NCBI GenBank assembly: GCA_002698425.1
Contig: NZXU01000090.1
Span: 1-64,000 of the forward strand
DNA: 64,000 nt
Reading direction: 5' to 3'
Source: Ahrensia sp.
Lineage (GTDB): Bacteria; Pseudomonadota; Alphaproteobacteria; Rhizobiales; Rhizobiaceae
Every line of letters begins with the position of its first letter. The first letter of the stretch is position 1. Under the pieces are notes generated by a model. It did no database searches. It had not been told where the DNA came from and worked only from the letters and a program-made list of their open reading frames with translations. This document shows, in pieces, positions 27,947 through 37,489 of this stretch. A program made the translations under genes and the position numbers.

Positions 27947-29554
27947 TTATGCGAACCACCAACGGCTCGGCGCGCGGGCGCCGTCACATGCCCAGCTCGC
28001 CGCGACCTGGTCGGGACGCTGAACGTTCTTGCCGCGAGCATAAACGAAGTTGTTGAAGAATGGCAGCAGGGTGCCGCCGTCGTCGTGCATCAGCAGGCAC
28101 ATCTCGCGATACATCTCGGCACGGAGGCTGTCGTCGAGTTCCGACTTGGCCTGCAGCAGCAGTTCATTGAATCGCTCGTTCTGCCAACGGCTCTCGTTCC
28201 ACGCCGCATCCGACTTGTAGGCGAGCGTGAACATGACGTCGGGCGTCGGGCGCGCGCCCCAGGACACGGCCTGGAACGGCTTCTTCAGCCAGACATCGGA
28301 GTAATAGCCGTCATTCGGCTCGCGCACGACATTGATGTTGATGCCCGCCGCCTTGGCATGCTCGGCATAAAGCACGCACATGTCGACGGCGCCGGAGAAG
28401 ACGCTTTCCGCCGACGACAGGTTGATCGACAGACCGTCATGGCCGGCCTTCTTGAGAAGGGACTTGGCCTGATCCGGATCGTATTCGTGCTGCGGGATGT
28501 CGTCCGGCCAGAAGGGCTGGGCCGGCGAAAGGTGGAAGTCATTGCCTTTCGTGGCGGCGCCGAACGCGATCTTCTCGATGATGTCGTCGCGGTTCATCGC
28601 CAGCTTCAGGGCGGTGCGCACATTGACGTCGTCGAACGGCGCCGTGTCGCAATGCATCGGCATGGTGATGGCCGCGCCGGAGGGAATGTTGTCGACCTGG
28701 ATGTTCGGATTGCGCTCGAGCAGCGCGAGCGTCTTGAGGTCGACGAGGGAGACGCAGTCGACGTCGCCGGTGACCAGGGCGGTCTGGCGGGCGTTCGGGT
28801 CGTTGAGGATCAGCATCACGACCTTGTCGAAATAGGCGCCCTCGCCGTGCCAGCCATCGTGGCGGCTGAGCTGCCACTGCACGCCGAACTCGCCCGAGTC
28901 GATCTTGTAGGGGCCGCAGCCGTCGCCGGACTGCCAGTCGATCGTGCCGTCTTCATTGGCCGGGCAGATCGCGAAGTGGTAGTCGGTCATCAGCCACGGA
29001 AGGTCGGCGATGCCGCGTCCGAGCTTGATGATGACAGTGTGGTCGCCATCCTTGCTGATGTCGGTGACATCGGTCAGCAGCGCCTTGGCCGCAGAAGTGG
29101 TGCTGTCGCCGCGGTGGTGGTTCAGCGATGCGATCACGTCGTCCGCGGTAACCGGCTTGCCGCTGTGGAAGGTGGCGTCCGGATGAAGTTCGAACGTCCA
29201 TTCGGCCGCATCCGGCGTGGCTTCCCAGCTGGTCGCCAGGTCCGGACCGAGCGAGTTGTCCGGCTCGATCAGGGTCAGATAGCTGCGATACTGGTGCGCC
29301 AGGAAGATCATCTGGCGGGTGACATAGGTGCCGGGATCGTGCGTGTCGGAGGTATTGCCGTCATGGATACCCCAGCGGAACGTCCCGCCCTTCTTGGGCT
29401 GCGCCGCAGCCGCCGTCGTCCAGAGGCCCGACGCGGTCGAAGCGGTCAAACCAGCGGCAAGCGAATAATTCATGAAGTCGCGTCGGGAGACCCGGCCGCG
29501 CTTCGCCTCTTCGGCCATGCGGTCAATCAGTCCCGGAATCGATTTGTTCTTCAT
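27947..29554 (-). CDS. ABC transporter substrate-binding protein (peptide/opine type, Tat-exported)
   Basis: A 535-residue family-5 solute-binding protein. The twin-arginine signal is visible as SRRDFMNYSLAAGL near residue 25, ending in AAAAQ, so export through Tat is expected. The mature protein has the family features FRWGIHDGNTSDTHDPG and YLTLIEPDNSLGPDLATSWE. ATG 29554 is ten bases after GGAGG; the ATG at 29563 is only one base after it and therefore less likely. It captures a peptide-like or amine solute for the DppBC-type transporter downstream. Confidence 0.9.
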   Translation of the reverse strand: MKNKSIPGLIDRMAEEAKRGRVSRRDFMNYSLAAGLTASTASGLWTTAAAAQPKKGGTFRWGIHDGNTSDTHDPGTYVTRQMIFLAHQYRSYLTLIEPDNSLGPDLATSWEATPDAAEWTFELHPDATFHSGKPVTADDVIASLNHHRGDSTTSAAKALLTDVTDISKDGDHTVIIKLGRGIADLPWLMTDYHFAICPANEDGTIDWQSGDGCGPYKIDSGEFGVQWQLSRHDGWHGEGAYFDKVVMLILNDPNARQTALVTGDVDCVSLVDLKTLALLERNPNIQVDNIPSGAAITMPMHCDTAPFDDVNVRTALKLAMNRDDIIEKIAFGAATKGNDFHLSPAQPFWPDDIPQHEYDPDQAKSLLKKAGHDGLSINLSSAESVFSGAVDMCVLYAEHAKAAGININVVREPNDGYYSDVWLKKPFQAVSWGARPTPDVMFTLAYKSDAAWNESRWQNERFNELLLQAKSELDDSLRAEMYREMCLLMHDDGGTLLPFFNNFVYARGKNVQRPDQVAASWACDGARAPSRWWFA

Positions 29555-30016
29555 TTTCAACATGCCTCCATTTGTTGTTTATGTTTTGCCGTCGAGCGCA
29601 GAACGAGCTTCAACACCCGGCCTTTAAGGTCAAACGCTCAGCACAATTCGGGTAGTCAAATTGCGACATGTTGGCACCTAAACACGAACATTCGCCCAGT
29701 TCCACCCGTGGCTCCGGTTTTTTCCCGGCGCCATTTTGCGGATTTTCGGCTCTCTTCTGAACGCAATCTTCCCCAGGGTAATCTTAGGTCGCCCGGAAAA
29801 ATCCGGCACTCTCTCGGCGCGCAAAGAAAGATACTTATCTTATTGTTTTTGCTAAACATTCCCGGGGATAGTGGCAAGTTTGCAACCACACACCCCTGCG
29901 CATGCATGGCTCTCCTGCGGAGTCACCGAGACGGACGATATTCGGCGCCTCGTTCCAAAGCGCTTTGACCGGATTTCCCGCCTATTTTTTTGTGAAACAG
30001 GCCGCCCGCGTCGTTT
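29555..30016. other. Upstream region of the peptide-type ABC operon
   Basis: About 460 bases between the LysR gene and the binding-protein gene, both on the minus strand, with visibly lower GC than its surroundings. It should carry the promoter of the transporter operon and perhaps LysR sites. No gene, terminator or strong palindrome was recognised. Confidence 0.4.
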
Positions 30017-30913
30017 TTAGACACGATCCCAGGGGGCTACGGGCTGGGTCGCGGTGATCAGGGCCTTGATGATGGCATCCACCGTCGGGCTCGACCTGCG
30101 GTTTTCGGGGACGAGCACCTTGAGGAAAAGGTGGGGGATTCGGAAATCCGGCAGCAACGCCACCAACTCGCCGCTCTTCAGCGCGTCGCGAACCAGATAC
30201 TCCGAAACGATCGTCACGCCGATGCCGCGGATCGCGGCGGCGCGCAGGACATGGCTGTCCGTCGCGCTGAACACGCTGCCGATATCGACGCTCACCTCGC
30301 CGGAAGGTCCCTCGAACGCCCAGCGCGTACCGCTCGCCGGAAAGGTGATGCAGTCATGGTCGGCAAGATCGCGCGGGTGCTGCGGGTTTCCCCGCCGGTC
30401 GAGATAGGCCGGCGATGCGACGATCGCGCGGGGAAGCGGGCACAGCGGGATGTCGATGACGTGCGGATAGCTTGTCGGCAAGCCGCCGATCGCCAGGTCG
30501 AAGCCCTCCTCCAGCGGGTTCACCGTACGGTCGATCATCACCAGGTCTATGCGCACGCCCGGATTGTCGATGCGAAACTGGATCAGGACATCGCTGAAAT
30601 AGAGAGACGCGATCGTGGAGGGGCACTTGACGCGGATGTGCTCCTGCGGCCGGCTGGCGCCTTCGACGCCGTCGAGCGCCGCCTCGAGTTCGGACACGAG
30701 CGCGAGGAAGCGCTGCTGATAGCCATGCCCGGCCTCGGTCAGTTGCAGGCCGCGGGTCGAGCGCATGAAGAGCTGCGTCTTCAGCTGATATTCGAGCTGC
30801 GATATCCGCTTGGAGATGACGGACGGCACGGTGTGGGCTTCGCGCGCGGCCGCCGAGAAGGAGCCGAGGCGCGCCACATTCAGGAAAGCCCGTATGTTGG
30901 AAATGATGTCCAT
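30017..30913 (-). CDS. LysR-family transcriptional regulator
   Basis: A 298-residue protein with the N-terminal winged helix (AFLNVARLGSFSAAAREAHTVPSVISKRISQLE, split over residues 9-42) and a C-terminal periplasmic-binding-like effector domain. It lies between the oxidoreductase genes and the ABC transporter operon and is co-directional with both, so it probably regulates this catabolic region in response to a substrate or intermediate. The SVISKR helix differs a little from the more common SAVSRQ recognition helix. Confidence 0.9.
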   Translation of the reverse strand: MDIISNIRAFLNVARLGSFSAAAREAHTVPSVISKRISQLEYQLKTQLFMRSTRGLQLTEAGHGYQQRFLALVSELEAALDGVEGASRPQEHIRVKCPSTIASLYFSDVLIQFRIDNPGVRIDLVMIDRTVNPLEEGFDLAIGGLPTSYPHVIDIPLCPLPRAIVASPAYLDRRGNPQHPRDLADHDCITFPASGTRWAFEGPSGEVSVDIGSVFSATDSHVLRAAAIRGIGVTIVSEYLVRDALKSGELVALLPDFRIPHLFLKVLVPENRRSSPTVDAIIKALITATQPVAPWDRV

Positions 30914-30975
30914 TTCGAGAAAAAGGAGCCGTCAAAGCGGCCCCTGTCAACTGTGCGGCGCGGCAAGCAGTCGGT

Positions 30976-32430
30976 TTATCCCGCCGCTTCGGCCATGGCC
31001 TCGGTTCTGACATGCGCACCCTGACTGCGCAGCGTGTCCTGCAGTTCGGCAATATCGACGGCGCGCGGTTCGACGCCGTGATTGGCGGCGACGCCCGCGG
31101 CGGCGCCCGCCGCCTGACCGGTCAACCAGCACTGGGGAATCTCGCGCATGAAGCCATGCGAATTGGCGTCGCAGGAAATGTGCCGGCCGGCCGCCAGCAG
31201 TCCGTTCAACCGCGCCGGCACCAAAGCGCCGTAGGGTACCGAGATCACCGGGAATTTCGGCGACACGGACGGGCTGACCCCGACCTCGTCCGCCAGCACC
31301 TTGCCGTCCGACCACTGGCCGCGTTCGATGCGGCCGACGCCTTCGAGCCGGCGCGTGTGGCGGACGCCGAGCTGTGAGCCGCTGAGCATCATCCAGGCCT
31401 TCTGGAAGCCCGGCGCATGTTTGCGGAAGAATTCGCAATGGGTCTGCATGAAACGGTGCGACCGGATTTCGAGTTCCGTCTGGTCATCGACATTGACTGC
31501 GGACAGACCCGACTGACGCGGACCGAGGAACAGCGCCACATCGTTGCGCCAGGAGACGTAAGGCGCCTGGAAGAAGCCGAGCGTTTCGCGGCCGAGCTTG
31601 TTCAGTTCCGAGAACGCGTCCGGCTCGTTGAGGCGGAAATCGAGCCAGGTTTCCATGTCGACGCCGCAAAGCATGAAGCCCGTATTGGCGGAATGGTGGA
31701 CGTCGCCCTCCTCGATGTCGGTCTCGAAGCCGCCGCCGGCGCGCGAGAAGACATCGCCGTCGCCGGTGCAATCGACCACGACCTTGGCGTAAAGCGCCTG
31801 GCGGCCTTCCTTGCTTTCAAAGACGATACCCTTGACCGCGCCCTCCTCGACGATCGGCAGCGACATCCACGAATGGAACACCAGCCGCACGCCGGCCTCG
31901 ATCAACATCTCCTGCGACAACAATTTGAGCCGCTCGGGATCAATGGTCGGCGCCCAGGTAACGATGCCGTGGAAAGCCGAGGTGCGCAGCCGCCAGTATT
32001 TGGCCAGCGCGTCGTCCTTGACGCCCCATAGCTTCTTTTCCGGACCCGCCACCGCATCCTTCGGCAGGCGGTCGAGCACTTCCTTGGCGAAGCCCTGGAT
32101 GACCTGATTGCCCTCCCAGTCGGTCATCCGGTCGATCCAGATCACGACGCCGCCGGTGGAGAGGCCGCCAAGATGGTTGTAGCGCTCCAGCATGACGACA
32201 TCGGCGCCGGTGCGCGCCGCAGCGAGCGCCGCCGCCGTGCCGGCCGGCCCGCCGCCCACCACGAGCACGTCGCAGTTGTGGTAGACGGGGATATCGCGCG
32301 CGGGTTCGGCGAAGGTCCCCTGCCCGTTGCGCTTCGGGAAGGTATACGTCTGCTCATTGAAGATGTCGGACGAGAGGAACCGGTCTTCCGACTGGCGGAT
32401 TTCCTGAACTTTCGGCTTCTGATCGCTCAT
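30976..32430 (-). CDS. FAD-dependent oxidoreductase (FAD_oxidored type)
   Basis: A 484-residue flavoprotein with an N-terminal dinucleotide site at about residue 54 (DVLVVGGGPAGTAAALAAAR), the VVVDCTGDGDVFSRAG motif typical of the FAD_oxidored family, and a C-terminal flavin segment (NGLLAAGRHISCDANSHGF). No covalent-FAD histidine motif or iron-sulfur cysteines are evident. It oxidises or reduces an unidentified small molecule. It follows the GMC oxidoreductase with a gap of about 150 bases and precedes the LysR gene. Confidence 0.85.
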   Translation of the reverse strand: MSDQKPKVQEIRQSEDRFLSSDIFNEQTYTFPKRNGQGTFAEPARDIPVYHNCDVLVVGGGPAGTAAALAAARTGADVVMLERYNHLGGLSTGGVVIWIDRMTDWEGNQVIQGFAKEVLDRLPKDAVAGPEKKLWGVKDDALAKYWRLRTSAFHGIVTWAPTIDPERLKLLSQEMLIEAGVRLVFHSWMSLPIVEEGAVKGIVFESKEGRQALYAKVVVDCTGDGDVFSRAGGGFETDIEEGDVHHSANTGFMLCGVDMETWLDFRLNEPDAFSELNKLGRETLGFFQAPYVSWRNDVALFLGPRQSGLSAVNVDDQTELEIRSHRFMQTHCEFFRKHAPGFQKAWMMLSGSQLGVRHTRRLEGVGRIERGQWSDGKVLADEVGVSPSVSPKFPVISVPYGALVPARLNGLLAAGRHISCDANSHGFMREIPQCWLTGQAAGAAAGVAANHGVEPRAVDIAELQDTLRSQGAHVRTEAMAEAAG

Positions 32431-32579
32431 CGGATCTCCTCCCTGCTCCGTCGCCGGCCGATCGGCCCGGCTCTTCTTATCTATTCCGTACAGTAACTAC
32501 GTCGAGTTCGCCGCCGGATGAACGCCCGGCGTCGCAAAAGCGCCTTTCGCGTTTCGCGCCAAGGCCGGACGGCGTCTCC

Positions 32580-34178
32580 TCACGCCGCCGCGCGGATCAG
32601 GTCCGCAGCGCGCTCGGCGATCATGATGACCGGCGCGCAGGTGTTGCCCGACGGGATGGTCGGCATGATCGAGGCGTCGACCACGCGCAGCCCCTCCATG
32701 CCGTGAACCTTCAGCTTCGAATCGACCACCGCGTCCTCGCCATGGCCCATCTTGGCGGTGCCGACCGGGTGAAAGGTCGTGGCGACCGTCTGGCGAGCGT
32801 AGTCGATAAGCTCGTCGCGCGAGGTTTTCGCCGGTCCGGGGTTCGTTTCCTCCGGCTCGAATTGCGCCATCGCCGGAGCGGCGGCGATCTTGCGCGCCAA
32901 CTCGACCGAGCGGACAGCGATCTCGCAGTCATAGTCGGTGGCAAGGAAATTGTGAACGATTTCGGGCTGCGTCGCCGGCTCGGTATCGACGGCGTGACAG
33001 TGGCCGAAACTCTCCGGCCGCATGATGCAGATCGCGGAGGTTATGCCCGGATAGGGATGCACGGGTCCGCCAACTCGATCGTAGCTGGCCGCCGAGGCGT
33101 GGATCTGGACGTCCGGGGCCGGCGCATCCTCCATCACCTTGGCAAAAACGGTCACGAGCGGCGGTTGCGCGGACATCGGACCGGTGCGCCGGACCGCATA
33201 TTCCGCCGCCATCATCGCCTTGCCGAAGAAGCTGCCGGCGCGGCTGTTGAGCGTCTTGGTATTGTGGACCCGGTGCGTGATGCGAATATGCCAGTGGTCC
33301 TGCAGGTTCTCACCGACGCCGGGAAGGTCATGGACGACTTCGAGGCCAAGATCCTTGACGCGGGAAGCCTGGCCGATGCCCGAACGCTCCAAAATCGCCG
33401 GGGTGCCGTAAGCGCCTGCGCAAAGGATCACCTCCCGGCGCGCCTTTGCGGTCACCGTCTCGCCGCCCCGGCGATAGACCAGCCCGGTCGCACGGCGCCC
33501 TTCCGTCAGGACCCGGTCGGCCATCACGCCGGTGATGACGGTCAGGTTCGATCGGTCGGTCACCGGATGAAGGAATGCCTTGGCCGAAGACTGACGGCGG
33601 CCGTTCAGCACCAGAGCCTGGAAATACTGTCCGCCTTCATTGTCGCCGGCATTGTAATCGCGCGTCTTGCGCACGCCGATTTCATCAGCGGCGTCGATAT
33701 AGCTATCGAGAACCGGCCAGCGCATGCCGGGATCCGAGATCTTCCACTCGCCCGACGTTCCATGGGCTTGCAGGTCTTCCCCGACCCAGCCTTCCGACTT
33801 CATGAAATAGGGCAGAACGTCGGACCAGCCCCAACCCTCGTTTCCCTGAGCAGCCCAGTTGTCGTAGTCCCAGCGATGGCCGCGGACATAGACCATGCCG
33901 TTGATCGACGACGAGCCGCCCAACACCCTGCCGCGCGGCACCGCGATGGTGCGGCCTCCAAGATGCGGTTCGGGCGACGTCTTGTAACACCAGTCGAAAC
34001 GCGGATTGCCGAGCAGTTTCGGCAGCATCAGCGGGATTTCAATGAAAAGATGCCGCCCCGATCCTCCGGCCTCGACCATCAGGACGCGGACATTCGGATC
34101 CTTGCTCAGCCGATTGGCAAGAAGGCAGCCGGCGGTGCCGCCACCGACGATGATATAATCATAAGTGTTGTCGCTCAT
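32580..34178 (-). CDS. GMC-family oxidoreductase (choline/alcohol dehydrogenase-like)
   Basis: A 532-residue GMC flavoprotein: N-terminal FAD site YIIVGGGTAGCLLANRLS, GMC signature 1 (PRGRVLGGSSSINGMVYVRG), signature 2 (GAYGTPAILERSGIG) and the C-terminal catalytic regions FHPVGTAKMG and PSGNTCAPVIMIAERA. Such enzymes oxidise alcohols such as choline, polyethylene glycol or long-chain alcohols. Its ATG overlaps the stop of the TRAP large permease gene, so it is co-translated with the transporter and probably acts on the imported compound or a close product. Confidence 0.93.
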   Translation of the reverse strand: MSDNTYDYIIVGGGTAGCLLANRLSKDPNVRVLMVEAGGSGRHLFIEIPLMLPKLLGNPRFDWCYKTSPEPHLGGRTIAVPRGRVLGGSSSINGMVYVRGHRWDYDNWAAQGNEGWGWSDVLPYFMKSEGWVGEDLQAHGTSGEWKISDPGMRWPVLDSYIDAADEIGVRKTRDYNAGDNEGGQYFQALVLNGRRQSSAKAFLHPVTDRSNLTVITGVMADRVLTEGRRATGLVYRRGGETVTAKARREVILCAGAYGTPAILERSGIGQASRVKDLGLEVVHDLPGVGENLQDHWHIRITHRVHNTKTLNSRAGSFFGKAMMAAEYAVRRTGPMSAQPPLVTVFAKVMEDAPAPDVQIHASAASYDRVGGPVHPYPGITSAICIMRPESFGHCHAVDTEPATQPEIVHNFLATDYDCEIAVRSVELARKIAAAPAMAQFEPEETNPGPAKTSRDELIDYARQTVATTFHPVGTAKMGHGEDAVVDSKLKVHGMEGLRVVDASIMPTIPSGNTCAPVIMIAERAADLIRAAA

Positions 34179-35488
34179 TTCATCAGCTCCGGCAGGAACA
34201 ACGACAGCTGCGGATAGGCGATCAGCAGCGCGACGATGATCAGGTCGCAGACGAGGAACCAGCCGACGCCGCGGAAGATCGTGCCCAGCGTGATCTCGGG
34301 ACCGGTCACGCCCTTGACGACGAAGACGTTGAAGCCGAGCGGCGGCGTCAGCATGCCCATTTCGATGAACTTGACGACCAGAACGCCGTACCAGACGAGG
34401 TCGAAGCCCAGTTCCTTCAGCAGCGGGATGAACACCGGCATGGTGATCAGCATGATGCCGATCGGATCGAGGAACATGCCGAGGATCAGGTAGATAACCG
34501 TCATGGAGACGACGATCGCCAGCGGATCGAGCGCCATCGGCGCGACGAGGTCGGCCAGCATCGCCGAGGCGCCGGTGAAGGAGAGCAGCCGCGTGAACAT
34601 CAGCGCGCCGATGCCGACGAAGAAGATCTGCGCCGTGGTCATCACCGCGTCGCGCACCGCTTCCCAGAGCTTGGCGAAGCTCATGCGCCTTTGCACGACG
34701 GCGATCAGCAGCGCCAGCATCGACCCCGCCGCGCCGGCCTCGGTGGGCGTCACCGTGCCGGTGTAAAGGCCGCCGATGACGCCGAAGACCAGGACGACCA
34801 GCGGCCAGATCTCGCCCAGCGCCTGCCAGCGTTCGCGCCACAACTCGGTGCCCTCATAGGGTGTCGGCGGAGCGAGCTTCGGATTGAGCCGGCAGCGTAT
34901 GACGATCATGATCGTGTAGGCGCCGGCCGTCATCAGGCCGGGAATGATGCCCGCGATCAGGAGATCGACGATCGAGGTTTCGGCGAAGATGCCGTAGAGC
35001 ACCATCAGGATCGATGGCGGGATCAGCGCGGCGATGGTGCCGGCCGAGGCGACGACGCCTGTCGCCAGCCCCTTTTCGTAGCCGGCCTTCATCATTTCCG
35101 GGATGGCGAGACGGCCCATTGCGGCGGCGGCGGCGACCGATGAGCCGCAGCCGGCGGCAAAGCCGGCCGAGGCCATATTGGCCGCCACGGCCAAGCCGCC
35201 GGGCAGCGCCGAGAGCCACAGGCGCGCCGCGCGGAACAGCGCGGTGGCGATGCCCGACACATAGACGATCGACCCCATCAGCAGGAACATCGGGATCGCC
35301 GAAAGGTCCCAGTTGGCGGCGAAATAATAAGGGATCTCGCGCAGCTGGCCGAGCGCGACATTCAGGTTGCGCATGTACCAGAAGCCGCAAAAGCTGACGA
35401 CCGCGAGCGAGACGCCAATCGGGGTGCGTACCGCGATCAGGGCGAGCACCGCCCCCAGGCACACAAGGCTCAGAATCAATCCGTCCAT
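34175..35488 (-). CDS. TRAP transporter large permease (DctM type)
   Basis: A 437-residue protein with about 12 to 13 hydrophobic segments and the DctM-family features GCGSSVAAAAAMGRLAIPEM and SAGTIAALIPPSILMVLYG. It is the sodium-coupled translocation subunit of a tripartite ATP-independent transporter, working with the small permease and binding protein encoded upstream. Its stop overlaps the start of the GMC oxidoreductase gene. Confidence 0.95.
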   Translation of the reverse strand: MDGLILSLVCLGAVLALIAVRTPIGVSLAVVSFCGFWYMRNLNVALGQLREIPYYFAANWDLSAIPMFLLMGSIVYVSGIATALFRAARLWLSALPGGLAVAANMASAGFAAGCGSSVAAAAAMGRLAIPEMMKAGYEKGLATGVVASAGTIAALIPPSILMVLYGIFAETSIVDLLIAGIIPGLMTAGAYTIMIVIRCRLNPKLAPPTPYEGTELWRERWQALGEIWPLVVLVFGVIGGLYTGTVTPTEAGAAGSMLALLIAVVQRRMSFAKLWEAVRDAVMTTAQIFFVGIGALMFTRLLSFTGASAMLADLVAPMALDPLAIVVSMTVIYLILGMFLDPIGIMLITMPVFIPLLKELGFDLVWYGVLVVKFIEMGMLTPPLGFNVFVVKGVTGPEITLGTIFRGVGWFLVCDLIIVALLIAYPQLSLFLPELMK

Positions 35489-35498
35489 CGGGGTCCGC

Positions 35499-36029
35499 TC
35501 ATGCGTCGGGAATTCGGGGGTGGTGGAGCGCTTCGTAGCCGCCGGGCATCAGCAAACGGACGAGGCGCAGCGCCAGGCAGAGAAAGAGGCTTGCTCCGGC
35601 AATCGGCAGCAGCCAGCGGCCGGGCCAGACGATCATGTAGCCGCCGGAAATCTCCAGCACTTCGCCCTGCCCCATGCGGCGGCCGGCCGATATCCAGCTC
35701 TGCCAGGTGAAGACGGCCATATAGGCCATGCCGAGCAGCGTGGTGAAGACCGCGAAGAAGTGGCGCATCCACGGCTTCATCATGGTGGTGAAGACGTCCG
35801 CGGAGATGTGGTCGTCATGCTTGCCGAGAAGCGCGATCGGAAGGAAGGCGACGGCAATCATGTAGTAGGCGGCGACCATCTGGTTGGTCTGGCGCAAGGG
35901 GGAATTGAGCGCCGTGCGGGCGAAGACGTCCACGGTCACGTGAATCATCATCGCCAGCCCGGCGAGGATCGCGAGCGCCAGAAGCGCCCGCGACCACCAT
36001 TCCAGTACCCGGTCGATACGGTCGAGCAT
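35499..36029 (-). CDS. TRAP transporter small permease (DctQ type)
   Basis: A 176-residue protein with four hydrophobic segments, starting LALAILAGLAMMIHVTVDVFART as is usual for DctQ subunits, and the central WQSWISAGRRMG segment. It begins directly after the stop of the binding-protein gene and ends ten bases before the large permease. It completes the membrane part of the TRAP system. Confidence 0.92.
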   Translation of the reverse strand: MLDRIDRVLEWWSRALLALAILAGLAMMIHVTVDVFARTALNSPLRQTNQMVAAYYMIAVAFLPIALLGKHDDHISADVFTTMMKPWMRHFFAVFTTLLGMAYMAVFTWQSWISAGRRMGQGEVLEISGGYMIVWPGRWLLPIAGASLFLCLALRLVRLLMPGGYEALHHPRIPDA

Positions 36030-37151
36030 TTAGAGGCTTTCCGGGTCGACCTTGGAGTAGATCTCGTCCCAGAGCGCCTTTTCATAGGCCTCGACGTCCG
36101 TGCCGATCTCGGCGGACAGGCCGCGCCATTTCTCCAGGGCCACATCATAGGCGTCGATGAACTCTTCCGGGTTCTCCACGCCGAAGCCCTTGGCGAAATT
36201 GATCCCGATGGTGCGCTGCTCCTCGATGAACTTGTCCATCAGGGCCTGCCATTCCTCGGGATTTTTCGGTTCGATCATCTTCACGCCATTGTTGGCGATC
36301 TGGTCGTCCATCGTCTTCTGGGTCTTGATGATGAAGTTGTTGATCGTGTGCGCCGCGGAGAGATGCACGATGGCCTCGAGATGGGCCTTCTTCTGATCCG
36401 TGGTGAAACCGTCCCAGACGTCGTGGTTGATGATCATGCCGAGGATCGGCGCGGACACACCGAGCGAGAAGTCGGTGACGTTCTTGGCGAAGTCGCCATA
36501 GCCGAAGGTCTTCAGCCAGTCGCCGATGCCGGTGGTGCAGTCGACGCCGCCGCGCTGCAGGAGCGACACGGTCTCGATCAGCGAAACCTGCACCGTGTTG
36601 GCGCCGGCCATCTGCATGATGTTGAGCGGCGCGCCGGAAGCGCGGACGCGCAGGTTCTTCAGCTGGTCCACCGTCTCGATGGGCTCGCGGCAGATCAGCA
36701 GATAGGGCGCCGACGCATAGCCGCCGATGCCGACCATGTTGAGCGCCTTCAATTCCTTGATGCAGGAGGGGCAATGCAGCATCACCACCTCGTTGGCGGC
36801 GCCGGCGGCGGCAACCGGATCGTCACCCGGCACGGCGAGGCCGTAGAGCGTCGCGGTCGAGGGCAGCAAATTGGGCACGTAGTTGGTCGCCGCGACACCG
36901 GCGTCCATCAGGCCGTCCTGCACGGCGGCGAAGGTTTCGACGCCACCGGCGAGCTGGCCGCCGGCGATCAGGTTCCAGTTCACTTCGCCGCCGGTCGCTT
37001 CCTTGATCCGCTTGAAGACTTCCGGAAGCGCCTCGGCATTGATGTAGTCGGCCGCGGGGACCCACGAGCCATAGGTGTAGTCCTTGGCCGAGGCCGACGC
37101 GGCGCTCAGCGCCAGAGCGGCGGCCGAAGCCAGAGTTACGAATTTTCTCAT
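36030..37151 (-). CDS. TRAP transporter substrate-binding protein (DctP type)
   Basis: A 373-residue exported protein: a signal peptide of about 22 residues (KFVTLASAAALALSAASASA) followed by a DctP-type fold with KNLRVRASGAPLNIMQMAG, which contains the conserved arginine that binds the carboxylate of typical ligands. That suggests an organic acid, but the exact compound is not readable. ATG 37151 has an AGGGAGGAAC upstream. It is the first gene of the TRAP operon. Confidence 0.92.
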   Translation of the reverse strand: MRKFVTLASAAALALSAASASAKDYTYGSWVPAADYINAEALPEVFKRIKEATGGEVNWNLIAGGQLAGGVETFAAVQDGLMDAGVAATNYVPNLLPSTATLYGLAVPGDDPVAAAGAANEVVMLHCPSCIKELKALNMVGIGGYASAPYLLICREPIETVDQLKNLRVRASGAPLNIMQMAGANTVQVSLIETVSLLQRGGVDCTTGIGDWLKTFGYGDFAKNVTDFSLGVSAPILGMIINHDVWDGFTTDQKKAHLEAIVHLSAAHTINNFIIKTQKTMDDQIANNGVKMIEPKNPEEWQALMDKFIEEQRTIGINFAKGFGVENPEEFIDAYDVALEKWRGLSAEIGTDVEAYEKALWDEIYSKVDPESL

Positions 37152-37310
37152 CTCATGTTCCTCCCTTTGGATGAGCCGTTCAGACAGCGCCTCGACAGCG
37201 CGGTTCAAAACCGTGAATGCGGTGGATGAAGAAGCGGGTATGGCCCGGCCGCCGGAGGGCGGCACGACAAGGCGGGATCCGGGTGGCGAAATGCATCGTC
37301 GCGCCCCGGT

Positions 37311-37388
37311 TCACTTGCGCCGAAATCCGGAGAAAGCAGCGCATCCGGTCGAGCCGTGCCAAGCGCTATCGATATCGATGTGATGCAT
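37311..37388 (-). CDS. Possible 25-codon leader or remnant ORF upstream of the TRAP operon
   Basis: ATG 37388 stands behind an excellent ribosome site (GGGAGGAAG, five bases away) but the frame stops after 25 codons. The peptide starts MHHIDIDSAWHG and ends GFRRK; it resembles no leader peptide known to me. The start of a decayed gene or a small leader are both possible. The rest of the 37152-37489 gap, between the MFS gene and the TRAP operon, shows only a palindromic ATCGATATCGAT inside this frame and no terminator. Confidence 0.35.
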   Translation of the reverse strand: MHHIDIDSAWHGSTGCAAFSGFRRK

Positions 37389-37489
37389 CGTACTTCCTCC
37401 CTGAACGCGAAGCTAGTCAATCGCCGTTGCGGCGTGAATGCCTGTTTTTGCGTTTATATCTTTCGCGATTTGCGACAGATAACCGCAAT

